Source: Candidatus Krumholzibacteriia bacterium (lineage in GTDB: Bacteria > Krumholzibacteriota > Krumholzibacteriia > JAJRXK01). From it: DNA of 56,087 nt. Below, piece by piece: positions 48,301 through 55,804 of the stretch; positions within the stretch are counted from its first letter, which is position 1, and every line of letters begins with the position of its first letter. Location of the stretch: positions 1 through 56,087 of the forward strand of contig DATFKK010000049.1 in NCBI GenBank assembly GCA_035268685.1, given 5' to 3'. The translations under genes were made by a program, and so were the position numbers. The notes beneath the pieces are model-generated. The model saw only the letters and a list, made by a program, of their open reading frames with translations. It made no database searches and had not been told where the DNA came from.

Positions 48301-48943
48301 GGCAGATCACGTCGTTGTTGCACGCGCCCTGCTTGTCGGGGTACAGGCCGAACATGTCGGTGTAGCCGTAGCCGACGTGCGTCAGCTCGAGACGCGGCTC
48401 GAACTTGGTCTGCGCGGGGACCTGCAGCTCGACCACGACCGCGTCGCCCGGCACCACGGGGACCCACAGCTGACCGTGGTCGGAGTTGTCCTCGTGGGTG
48501 TAGGGGCCCTCGTAGTAGTCATGGTCGGCGCTGATCACCCACAGCTTGGCTCCGTAGGGCAGCTGGTACTTCTCGAAGCCCAGGTTGATGTCGGTGGCGT
48601 CCTTGCCGACCACGGACATCCGCCACATCCGCGTGCCGTCGGGAAGGGTCTCCCACATGCCGTCGCTGCCCGGGCTCGAGAACACCGGGATCGGCTCGGC
48701 GTAGCGGAAGGTCTTCTCGCCGGATTCGTAACGGGCCTGGTCCTCGGACTCGAGCAGGCCGACGTCGGGGGTGTCGACGCGCAGCGCCGGTGCCCCGGGC
48801 AGGCCCGAGCCGGGGGGCGTGAAGGGGGCTTCACCGCGCCGGGCGAGGGCGTCGGTGCTGAACAGGGTCAGGACGAGCAGGGGGAGCAGGGTCGATGCGT
48901 AGACCGTGGATCGCCACGGCCGCCGTCGTTGGCAATGATGCAT
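45392..48943 (-). CDS. Large secreted lysyl-endopeptidase-like serine protease with P-domain and FlgD-like tail
   Basis: A 1183-residue protein with a signal peptide (STLLPLLVLTLFSTDALA). A prodomain-like region (~35-205) precedes a chymotrypsin-fold domain. Its triad is visible: His259 in LTAYHCGV, Asp306 in DVDMALVEL, Ser388 in TEPGSSGSGIWD. Many cysteines (GACNNDVICPEG, SPSCGLL, TSCIGG) suggest disulfides as in lysyl endopeptidases. C-terminal to it are an unassigned beta domain (~465-585), a P-proprotein domain (~590-735, ending GTWSLFVSDNAGADTGSIVSWEL as landmark) and a dockerin-like element (DLTGDGLVDLVDVGDFAALL). A cohesin-like region (~945-1070) and a FlgD Ig-like tail (ANAPNPFNPATEISLRL to LKMSLLK) complete it. 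Expected to be secreted or surface-bound. Confidence 0.93.
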   Translation of the reverse strand: MHHCQRRRPWRSTVYASTLLPLLVLTLFSTDALARRGEAPFTPPGSGLPGAPALRVDTPDVGLLESEDQARYESGEKTFRYAEPIPVFSSPGSDGMWETLPDGTRMWRMSVVGKDATDINLGFEKYQLPYGAKLWVISADHDYYEGPYTHEDNSDHGQLWVPVVPGDAVVVELQVPAQTKFEPRLELTHVGYGYTDMFGLYPDKQGACNNDVICPEGDPWRDQIQSVATYSLGGSTICTGQMVTDAEGTFRPFFLTAYHCGVSSSNAASMTVYWNFESPSCGLLSGGSLDQNQTGAVFRARRQDVDMALVELDELPQPEFNVFYSGWDRSGVPAQGSVAIHHPGTDEKAISFNDDPLTIQTSCIGGFTPDTHWRVDNWEDGTTEPGSSGSGIWDPANQLLVGFLSGGLAACGNQEYDCYGRFDVAWDGASASERLRDWLDPNGVGGEQVQGSFISNDGILQLSNFTAVEDCNGTSDGIVAPGETVTIDLTVVARFGDVTGMSGELTSSTPGVTITQAASTFPDALKDQLSSNVESFVATIDPSVACFSEVDFLATISDDQGNVFDFPINLPVGNLQEPAGLPLAIPDGSPAGISSDFTVGEDVTLTDVDVNVQIEHTWVGDLIIQLQSPSGTTVTLLDRPGEPASGFGCSDNNMNVTFDDSSLQQLENLCSGSTPWFSGTAAPASPLSAFNGESSQGTWSLFVSDNAGADTGSIVSWELIATPALSQGVCEPCAAGPSIATVGTQAPGQVSIMVAPDGSGDRLDAAQLWSGVTGESPTTVDATITVDVADAAGDPVVGYPAVNLTLGSSAGSLIACDPQTADADTDVNGRSTFGGALRAGGGSASGEGLVVDGIDLQTQYAAGGTGLDILFNSPDLTGDGLVDLVDVGDFAALLSGGYSYAVDYVWDGQNNIADVGRFAETFGAGCIAVTREAQVATADARMSVEFADGTRSRALEPGQEIDAYVVLRGQDVRRGITAWEATLETSDNVRVVSVEASNGSLDLSEGSGLVVGAGAAELKSDDGSVVLARVRLAVTDAMPASIELASGPIAARGESGPGIVVEGEGLRTVDAGQATMAMLNGDLDAAPGVVRTLSLANAPNPFNPATEISLRLPEGGEVELAIFDVSGRRVRSFELGTLTAGEHSLTWRGDDQNGRPVVSGVYYARTLVDGAPAGPALKMSLLK

Positions 48944-49189
48944 GGAATCCGTACCTGGGGTTCGGGCGAGAGAAGGTCCGTATGCGTGGGAGGACCTGCG
49001 ATGGGTGCGCCGTCGAGCCGGCGAGAGGGCCGGGTCACGACCGGCTGTGGGCGCGAGAATTACCCGTCAGCGTAGCGCGAACCGGGTCTTGTTGTGAAGA
49101 CGTGAGTCCATCGGGGCTGGTCGGCCGGCGAGTCGCTCTGGTACGCTCCCGGAACCGGCCGCATCCTTCGCACGCACCGAGGAGAGCCC

Positions 49190-50914
49190 GTGTCCTTTGT
49201 TCGCGCCGCTGCTGTTCACCTGTTCTTCGTCGTCTTCCTCGTGCCACGGCCTGCCGTGGCCGCGACCGAGGCCGATCTGATCCCGCGCGTGTGGAACGAT
49301 GCACCGGTCCGGATCGAGGTCGACGGCCAGGCCGATGTCGAGCGCATCGAAGCGCTCGTTCCCGGTCGTTCCCCACTCGCATTCGATCGACCCGTGGGCG
49401 ACACCGTGCGTCTGCGCGTCACCGAGACCGAGTTCGAGCGGCTGCGCGAGGCCGGTTTCGAGCCCGTGCGCGTGGAGGACCGCGAACGCGCCGGGCGGAC
49501 CGAGGCCGAGCGAGTCTGGGCGTCACGCGCGGGCGCCGCGAAGCGCGTGCTCTCGTTCCCGTTGCAGACCTATCCGACCCACAGCGAGATCGGGGACTTC
49601 TTCGCCGATCTCGAGGCACAGTACCCCGACCTCGTACGGGCCTACACGTGGGGTCGTTCTGTCGATGGCCGCGAGTTGTGGGGGCTGGTGATCAGCGACC
49701 ACCCCGACTCGAACGAGGCGGAGCCGGAGGTCCGGCTGGCCTCGGGTATCCACGGTGACGAGACCGTACAGATGGTGAATCTGCTGAACCTCGCCCATGA
49801 GCTGGTGACCAGCTACGGGCAGCCCCGCTCGGCGCGGCTCGACGCCATCGTCGAGGGTACGGAACTGCACATCCAGCCGTTGTTCAACCCCGACGGCTAC
49901 GTGCGTGGGATCCGGACCAACGCCAACTGGGTGGACCTGAACCGGAACTTCCCGGAGCCGGCGGGGACGCATTCCGGGCAGCAACCCGAGGTCGCCGACT
50001 TCATCCAATACGGCCTGTCGAAGCAGTTCGTGATCAGTCTGATGGGCCACGGCGGGGCGCTCGTGGTGAACTACCCGTGGGACTACACCTACACCCGGGC
50101 TCCCGACGACGCGGCCCTGATCGAGTTGAGTCTGGAGTACTCGACCCGCAATCTGCCCATGTACAACGGCGCCTTCTCCCAGGGGATCACCAACGGTGCC
50201 GACTGGTACGTGATCACCGGCTCGTTGCAGGACTGGAGCTACGACCAGACCGATTGCATCGACCTCACCCTCGAGGTCTCGAACACCAAGTGGCCGAGCA
50301 GCAGCACATTGCTCGACTACTGGGACGACAACCGCGAGAGCCTGCTGGCCTTCGTCGAGAGCGCCCGCGCGGGGATCCACGGCGAGGTGACGAACGCGAT
50401 CACCGGAGAACCGGTCGACGCCGTGATCAGCGTCGACGGCATCGACAAGCCGGTTTCGACCGACCCGGAGCGGGGCGACTTCTACAAGTTGCTGGCCGAC
50501 GGCACGTACACGGTGCGCGTCGACGCGGCCGGCTACGAGCCGCGGACCTTTTTCAGCGTGTTCAACAGCTGGGGCGCCGAGAATCGACTCGACGTGGCCC
50601 TGACACCGGTGTCGACGGCGGCCCCCTCGACGCGGGTGGCGGCCAGCATCGACCGTGTGGCGCCGAATCCCTTCAATCCGCGGACGCAGATCGAGTTCGG
50701 TCTGGCCGAGCCGGGACCGGCGTCGCTGGTGGTGCTGGACGCGCGCGGTCGCCGGGTGCGGACACTGGTCGACGCCTCGTTGCCGGCCGGGGAGCACGCG
50801 GCCGTCTGGAACGGCGACGACGACACCGGAGCCACGGTCGGTGCGGGGGTCTACTACCTGCGGCTGACCGCGGCGGGAACGACCCGTTCGGCGCGGGTCA
50901 CGCTGGTGCCCTGA
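49190..50914 (+). CDS. Secreted M14-family zinc carboxypeptidase with FlgD-like tail
   Basis: A 574-residue protein from a GTG with GGAG 5 nt upstream and a signal peptide (HLFFVVFLVPRPAVAA). The M14 domain (~120-400) shows the zinc ligands H188 and E191 (GIHGDETVQ) and H287 (MGHGGALVVNYPW). The substrate-binding NPDGYVRG...NANWVDLNRNFPEP segment and the general base E362 (DLTLEVSNTKWP) are also present. A transthyretin-like domain (GIHGEVTNAITGEPVDAVISV, ~405-480) follows, as in the CPD/CPN subfamily. The C-terminus is a FlgD Ig-like tail (APNPFNPRTQIEFGL to RVTLVP). It would trim C-terminal residues from peptides made by the neighbouring proteases. A -10-like TACGCT (49142-49147) precedes it. 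Confidence 0.95.
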   Translation: MSFVRAAAVHLFFVVFLVPRPAVAATEADLIPRVWNDAPVRIEVDGQADVERIEALVPGRSPLAFDRPVGDTVRLRVTETEFERLREAGFEPVRVEDRERAGRTEAERVWASRAGAAKRVLSFPLQTYPTHSEIGDFFADLEAQYPDLVRAYTWGRSVDGRELWGLVISDHPDSNEAEPEVRLASGIHGDETVQMVNLLNLAHELVTSYGQPRSARLDAIVEGTELHIQPLFNPDGYVRGIRTNANWVDLNRNFPEPAGTHSGQQPEVADFIQYGLSKQFVISLMGHGGALVVNYPWDYTYTRAPDDAALIELSLEYSTRNLPMYNGAFSQGITNGADWYVITGSLQDWSYDQTDCIDLTLEVSNTKWPSSSTLLDYWDDNRESLLAFVESARAGIHGEVTNAITGEPVDAVISVDGIDKPVSTDPERGDFYKLLADGTYTVRVDAAGYEPRTFFSVFNSWGAENRLDVALTPVSTAAPSTRVAASIDRVAPNPFNPRTQIEFGLAEPGPASLVVLDARGRRVRTLVDASLPAGEHAAVWNGDDDTGATVGAGVYYLRLTAAGTTRSARVTLVP

Positions 50915-50952
50915 CCCCCTCCGGGCAGTTCCTGCACCGAGCCCACGAAGAA

Positions 50953-50980
50953 CGAGGCGGGCCCGTCCGGGTCCGCCTCG
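50953..50980. terminator. Terminator between the M14 carboxypeptidase and PPC-protein genes
   Basis: CGAGGCGGGCCC and GGGTCCGCCTCG form a 12-bp stem (one G-U wobble) around a GTCC tetraloop, between convergent stops at 50914 and 51012. Confidence 0.7.
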
Positions 50981-51011
50981 CTCCGTTCCACTCGGTTCGG
51001 CTACGTGGGAA

Positions 51012-52001
51012 CTAGAACCGCGACTTCACCGAACCCCAGCTGGCAGGCTCGGCATCGACGGCCGCGTCACAGGTGATCATCAGTTCGAAGTCACCGAAGG
51101 CTCCGCTGTTGAAGCCGTCGGGCACGATGTAGATCGTCTGGTCGGCGCCGGTGTCGTTGACCCACGACACGGTCTCGGGATCGTTGAAGAAGCCCTCGTC
51201 CACGCCGGCCAGGCAGCTGTTCTCGTCGTTGCAATCGGCGACGAGCCACAGAGCCGGATCCCAGTCGGTGGGCGTGAGCATCACGTCGATGCGGTCGCCG
51301 TCGGCCACGGTGACCTCGTAGAACACGTCGGGACCGTTGCCGCCGAAGTCCAGGCAGCTCTCGTCGAGGTCCTCGATGTCGTTCGCGGCGAGCGTGGTGG
51401 TGCCGGTGACGGTCGAGTTGCAGGCGACCGGCTCGGCGCGATCACAGGTGTCGTTGGCCGGCGGCTCCGGGCAGACACTGGAGCTGGCGGACAGCGCGTA
51501 GTCGCCGGTGCCGCTCGAGCTGAAGTGCTTCACGCGGAGGTAGTAGGTGCCGTCGGCCGGGATCTCGAAGTCCGAGATCAGCGAGAACAGCCCGGGGCCG
51601 CCGTCGTCGTCGAACTCGAGGAAGGCCGTGGGATCGGTGCAACCGGCGGTGTCGTAGATGTAGAGCTGGGTGTCGGTCGTGCTGAGTTCGCGCGAGTCCG
51701 TGGCGAAGGTGACGCAGTCACCCGCCATGCCCTCGAAGACGAACCAGTCCTCGTCGCCCGCGACGTCGATGCTGGCCGCGACGTCGTCGACGAAGAGATC
51801 GGCCGGGTCCGGCTGGGAGCAGTCGTCGTTCGGCTCGGTCTCGAAGACCGTGGCCGCCGTGCCCGCGATCGGGCTGACGTCCAGCGACCGGATGGTCTTG
51901 TTGACGTCGATCTTGTCGTCCTCGCTCGAAACGGCCATTGCGGGCGCCGCAACGGCCAGGACGCACGTGCTGATCAGCAGTCGTCTCACAAATGGATTCA
52001 T
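51012..52001 (-). CDS. Secreted protein with two pre-peptidase C-terminal (PPC)-like domains
   Basis: A 329-residue protein; the ATG at 52001 lies 7 nt after GGAG and begins a signal peptide (LLISTCVLAVAAPAMA). Two beta-sandwich units are visible. The first (~50-175: FETEPNDDCSQPDPADLF, DEDWFVFEGMAGDCVTFAT, TYYLRVKHFSSSGTGDYALS) is a textbook PPC domain with the EPND and DWFxF motifs. The second (~185-315: NDTCDRAEPVACNSTVTGTTT, DVFYEVTVADGDRIDVML, QTIYIVPDGF) is related. Nine cysteines suggest disulfides. There is no catalytic domain, so it may be a binding or structural surface protein. Unlike its neighbours it lacks a FlgD-like tail. Confidence 0.85.
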   Translation of the reverse strand: MNPFVRRLLISTCVLAVAAPAMAVSSEDDKIDVNKTIRSLDVSPIAGTAATVFETEPNDDCSQPDPADLFVDDVAASIDVAGDEDWFVFEGMAGDCVTFATDSRELSTTDTQLYIYDTAGCTDPTAFLEFDDDGGPGLFSLISDFEIPADGTYYLRVKHFSSSGTGDYALSASSSVCPEPPANDTCDRAEPVACNSTVTGTTTLAANDIEDLDESCLDFGGNGPDVFYEVTVADGDRIDVMLTPTDWDPALWLVADCNDENSCLAGVDEGFFNDPETVSWVNDTGADQTIYIVPDGFNSGAFGDFELMITCDAAVDAEPASWGSVKSRF

Positions 52002-52239
52002 GTTGTCTCCGGAAGTGTTCGGACGTGAGGACTCCAGGGGCGAGACTCCGGATCGATCGAAGGGGGGCGAGAGCGGATCGATCCGGACACGGCGACTGGC
52101 CTGCTTCGGTGCGTGACGAAGGTGTCGTGCCATACAGTCGCTGGAGTCCTCGTTGGGCCCGATCGATCCTAACGATTTCGCGTGGCCATTCCAAGCGCGT
52201 TGCTTTACGAAGTTCTTTCACTTCTGCCGGGTGTGTCTC

Positions 52240-53448
52240 ATGGTTCGTGTACAGGGCTCGGTGTCGGACACGATGGCGGAGCGGACACAGTTCGGGGTCG
52301 TCCTGATCCTGCTCGCCGCCGTGAACGCCTCGGTCGCGGTCGGGCAGTTCGCGCTCGGGGTGGCGCTCGCCGTGTTCCTCGGGCGGTGGTGGGTCGGTGG
52401 TGTACGGCCTCCGCGCCTGGGGGTGGAGTTCGCGTCCCTCGCTCTGGCCGTCTGGGCACTGACGATGATCCCGCTGTCCGAAGAGCCCGTCCGGTCGGTC
52501 GTCTCGTACCGGCGCTTCTACCTGTTCACCGCCATGTGGGTGGTGGCCCAGGTCGTGGTGGGCGAGCGTCGTCGGCAGTGGGCGGCGTGCGCGCTGCTCG
52601 GGGGAGCGGTCGCCGTGGCGGTCGCCGGCACCGGTTGGATGTGGACCGAGCACGGCACCCTGTTCGTCACCCGGGCCGTGTTCGTGTCGAACGCCATGAC
52701 CAGCGCCGCGTTGTTGATGATCGCGGCGGTGGTGGGGGTGGCCTTCGTCGTCGTGTCGAGAGGCTGGAGGCAGTGGCTCGTCGGAGCGGCGGTGGTCGTC
52801 GTGATCCTGGGTCTGCTGCAGACCATGACCCGGAGCGCGCTCGCGGGACTCCTGGTCGGGAGCGCCGTCGTCGCGGTCGTGGCGTGTCCGCGTCGCGGTT
52901 GGTGGTGGGTCGTCGCGGGAGCGGCGGCCGTCGTGCTCGTGCTGACCACCGGTGAGCACTTCGTCCCCGAGCGTCTCTGGCAGCGGATCGCCCCGGAAAC
53001 GCTGATCGAGGGTCGCAACGCCCAGGCGCGGTTCGACATGTGGCGGGCCGGCCTGCGGATGATCGCCGAGCACCCCTGGACAGGGGTCGGCGACGTCTCG
53101 CTGGGCGAACTCTCCGAACCCTACTACGATCCCGAACCCCAGAGGCTCCACGGGCACATGCACAACAACCTGGTGCAGGTCGCCGTGATCTGGGGCCTGC
53201 CCGGCCTGGCGTTCTTCCTGGCGTTGTTCGCGGCCCAGTTGTGGGCCCCGTGGTCGCGGTGGCGGTCGGCGCAGCGGGTCGGACTCGTGTGGGCCTCCGG
53301 CTGGAGTCTGGGTGCCCTCGGAGCCGTCGTGGCCTTCTTCGTGGCCGGGTTCACGGAGTGGTACTTCGGTGATGCCGAGCCCCTGCTGATGGTCATGGCG
53401 ATCATCGGTCTGGGGGCCGCTCCTCTCGACGGAGACGAACGCACGTGA
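52240..53448 (+). CDS. O-antigen ligase/polymerase (WaaL/Wzy_C)-like membrane protein
   Basis: A 402-residue protein if started at the ATG at 52240; GTG 52261 and ATG 52273 are alternatives without better ribosome-binding sites. About ten hydrophobic helices flank a large loop with the Wzy_C signature (MTRSALAGLLVG, RFDMWRAGLRMIAEHPWTGVGDVS, HGHMHNNLVQVAVIWGLPGLAFF). WaaL/Wzy proteins join O-antigen or other glycans to lipid A core or to one another at the periplasmic face. No sugar-synthesis genes lie nearby, so the glycan is unknown. The stop overlaps the start of a 5'-3' exonuclease gene (GTGA). Confidence 0.85.
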   Translation: MVRVQGSVSDTMAERTQFGVVLILLAAVNASVAVGQFALGVALAVFLGRWWVGGVRPPRLGVEFASLALAVWALTMIPLSEEPVRSVVSYRRFYLFTAMWVVAQVVVGERRRQWAACALLGGAVAVAVAGTGWMWTEHGTLFVTRAVFVSNAMTSAALLMIAAVVGVAFVVVSRGWRQWLVGAAVVVVILGLLQTMTRSALAGLLVGSAVVAVVACPRRGWWWVVAGAAAVVLVLTTGEHFVPERLWQRIAPETLIEGRNAQARFDMWRAGLRMIAEHPWTGVGDVSLGELSEPYYDPEPQRLHGHMHNNLVQVAVIWGLPGLAFFLALFAAQLWAPWSRWRSAQRVGLVWASGWSLGALGAVVAFFVAGFTEWYFGDAEPLLMVMAIIGLGAAPLDGDERT

Positions 53449-54323
53449 ACGAGCACGCCTGCCTGATCGACGGGACGGCCTATTTGTTCCGTGGCTACTA
53501 CTCGGTGCGGCCGGTGCACGCGGCCGATGGCACCCCGGTGAACGCGGTACTGGGTCTGGGCAACGCCCTGGCGCGTCTGCTGCGCGACCGGGATCCCTCG
53601 CACGTGGCGGTGGCCTTCGACGCCGGTCGTTACACCTTCCGGCACCGCATCGATCCCGCGTACAAGGCCAATCGTGGGGACCCGCCCGAGGATCTGGTTC
53701 CCCAGTTCGCCCTGGCCCAGCAGCTGACCGAAGCCATGGGGCTGGCCACGATCGGTGTTCCCGACTTCGAGGCCGACGACGTCCTGGCGACGCTCACGAC
53801 CATCAGTCGCGAGTCGGCGCTCGACGTCGTCCTGGTCTCCGGCGACAAGGACCTGGGCCAGCTGCTCGAACCTGGCGTGCGGTTGTTCGACCTGGCCAGG
53901 GCCATCGAGTTCGGGGCCGAGGACCTTCCCGCTCGCATGGGTGTGCGTGCGGATCAATTGGTCGATCTGCTCGCCCTCATGGGCGACAGCAGTGACAACA
54001 TCCCCGGCGTGCGCGGCGTGGGACCGAAGGCCGCGTCTGCGCTGCTCGGGCACTTCGACTCGCTCGAGGCGATCTACGCTTCGCTGGACGAGGTCGAGAC
54101 CCTGCCCGTGCGCGGGGCGCGCAGTCTGCGGCGTAAGCTCGAGGACTTCCGCGCCGACGCCGAGCGGAGCCGCGAGCTGGCCACCGTGCGCCGCGACGTG
54201 CCGCTGGGGCTCGAGGTCGACGACCTCCGCTGGGAGGGCGCCGACCCCGATGCGCTGGTCGAGTTCACTGCACGGTGGAGCCTGGGTGGGCTCGCCGACC
54301 GGGTGCGGTGGCTCGAGGACTAG
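53445..54323 (+). CDS. Stand-alone 5'-3' exonuclease (PolI N-terminal/FEN type)
   Basis: A 292-residue protein from a GTG that overlaps the preceding stop. It matches the 5'-3' exonuclease domain of DNA polymerase I without polymerase: acidic metal ligands in CLIDGTAYLFRGYY, VAFDAGRYTFR, FEADDVLATL and VSGDKDLGQLL, then the helix-3-turn-helix DNA-binding loop GDSSDNIPGVRGVGPKAASALL. Such enzymes remove RNA primers and flaps. The length is complete for the domain, so this is not a fragment of polA. Translational coupling to a glycan ligase gene has no obvious functional meaning. It converges on the VWA lipoprotein gene with a 68-bp gap. Confidence 0.93.
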   Translation: MNEHACLIDGTAYLFRGYYSVRPVHAADGTPVNAVLGLGNALARLLRDRDPSHVAVAFDAGRYTFRHRIDPAYKANRGDPPEDLVPQFALAQQLTEAMGLATIGVPDFEADDVLATLTTISRESALDVVLVSGDKDLGQLLEPGVRLFDLARAIEFGAEDLPARMGVRADQLVDLLALMGDSSDNIPGVRGVGPKAASALLGHFDSLEAIYASLDEVETLPVRGARSLRRKLEDFRADAERSRELATVRRDVPLGLEVDDLRWEGADPDALVEFTARWSLGGLADRVRWLED

Positions 54324-54391
54324 GGGCGGGCAACGGGCCGGCCGGGCGATGGTCCGGAAGGGCCCGGGCGGGCGCCTGCCTGTATCGTGCG

Positions 54392-55531
54392 TCAGTCCAG
54401 GACCCGCGCGTCGATCTGACCGCCGCGGAAGCGGAACTCGTGGACGCCTTCGGCGCCGGTATCGGTGCGGCGCGCCTCGACACGGAACACGTACTCACCC
54501 GGCGGCAGTGGGATCGTGGCCCCCCGCGTCTGGACCGACGTGAACTCCTGGGTGACCTGCTCGAACAGCACGTCGACGTTCGAGGCATCGACGTTCTTGA
54601 AATAGCGGCCGCGGCCCTGCCGCGCGAGGGCCGTGAGTTCGGAGTCGTTGACTTCCGAGCCCAGACCCATGACGTGCAACTGGATCTCGGAGTGTTGCTC
54701 GAGCAGTGCCTCGACGTCGGCCTTGCCCACGGGTGGCGCGCCCGCCCACTCGTAGGAGCGCTGCGTGCCGATCGATCCCGTTCCGCTCAGATCGGAGTTG
54801 TCGAACCAGCTGTAGTTGTCGGCACCGTCGGAGAACACCACGACCAGGTGCTGATCGCGCGACGAGGCACCCGCGGCGGCCGCGTGGGCCGCACTGCTCT
54901 CGACCGCCGACTCCACCGCGGCGTACAGCTTGGTGAAGCCACCGGGCTCGGGCGCGGGAATGCGTTCGATGTCCGTTTCCAGCCAGTCGGAGTCGGTGGC
55001 GGTCTCGAGCGGGCGGAAGATGCGGTCGTTGAACCACACCAGTTCCCAGTCGAAGGATCCCGGCCGTTCCACGTACAGCGACTTGCCCTCGGCCGTGGTC
55101 CGCCGCGCCGATCCGAGCATCGGAGAGAAGGCGGACGGGGAGTGCTGCAGCATCGAGTAGCTGGCATCGAGCACGAGGGTCAGGTGGAGGTTCGAGGCGA
55201 GCGCCTCGGAATCCTCGTCGAGCAGACCCTCGACGTCGATCGGCCGCCCGTCGATCTGCAACTCGATCTCGAGGTCGTCGTCGCGGAGCGGTTCACGGTT
55301 TCCGTCGCGCGCGACGAACTGCACGACCAGCGTGGTCGTTCCGACCGTCGGATCGAACTGGATCTGTGGATCGCCGAACTCCTCGATCACGACCTGAGCG
55401 GCAGGATCCACCGGGGCGGTCGGTGAGCCGTCTTCGTCCTTCCCGCAACCGGAGAGAACCAGAGCGGTGGCGACCAGCACCAGGCCGCCACCCACGCGCG
55501 CACGACGGCACGCGGACGCAAAGCACTGCAT
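54392..55531 (-). CDS. VWA-domain lipoprotein
   Basis: A 379-residue protein. I chose the ATG at 55531 because GAGG lies 9 nt upstream; an ATG at 55540 lies directly on that site. The lipobox is LVLSGC (Cys29), followed by an acidic linker (GKDEDGSPTAP). After a ~110-residue beta-rich domain comes a von Willebrand A domain with a MIDAS motif (LVLDASYSM, DxSxS) and a later metal aspartate in VVFSDGADNYSW. The C-terminal ~60 residues (GATIPLPPGEYVFRVEARR, VHEFRFRGGQIDARVLD) form a small beta domain. VWA lipoproteins usually mediate metal-dependent protein binding at the envelope; the partner is unknown. Confidence 0.9.
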   Translation of the reverse strand: MQCFASACRRARVGGGLVLVATALVLSGCGKDEDGSPTAPVDPAAQVVIEEFGDPQIQFDPTVGTTTLVVQFVARDGNREPLRDDDLEIELQIDGRPIDVEGLLDEDSEALASNLHLTLVLDASYSMLQHSPSAFSPMLGSARRTTAEGKSLYVERPGSFDWELVWFNDRIFRPLETATDSDWLETDIERIPAPEPGGFTKLYAAVESAVESSAAHAAAAGASSRDQHLVVVFSDGADNYSWFDNSDLSGTGSIGTQRSYEWAGAPPVGKADVEALLEQHSEIQLHVMGLGSEVNDSELTALARQGRGRYFKNVDASNVDVLFEQVTQEFTSVQTRGATIPLPPGEYVFRVEARRTDTGAEGVHEFRFRGGQIDARVLD

Positions 55532-55804
55532 GATGCGCATCCTCACTGCGGGGTGGTCTGGCGGGTCGTCAGGGTTCGATACCACGGCAGTGCCGTTTCG
55601 CACGACGCACCGTGGTCTTGGGCGGGGCCCGGGGAACGGTCCCGCGCGCTTCGGTTCGAGGGCGGGATTACCACAGCGCGGCCAGCGTGGCAAGCGCCCG
55701 CACCGCCGCGTGAACGGACGCCAGCAGTGCGCGCCACCACGGCGGCGGTGGTTCTGCCGATTCCCGCCCGGCCTCGGCCGTGCCGACCCCCTTCGTTCGG
55801 TCGT
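55532..55804. other. Intergenic region
   Basis: No supportable gene, promoter or hairpin recognised between the VWA lipoprotein start and the HNH gene stop. Confidence 0.4.

Noticed and set aside
53445..54323. Fragment of DNA polymerase I
   Set aside because: The exonuclease domain is complete with its helix-3-turn-helix, ends normally, and is followed by an unrelated convergent gene; stand-alone enzymes of this type are known.
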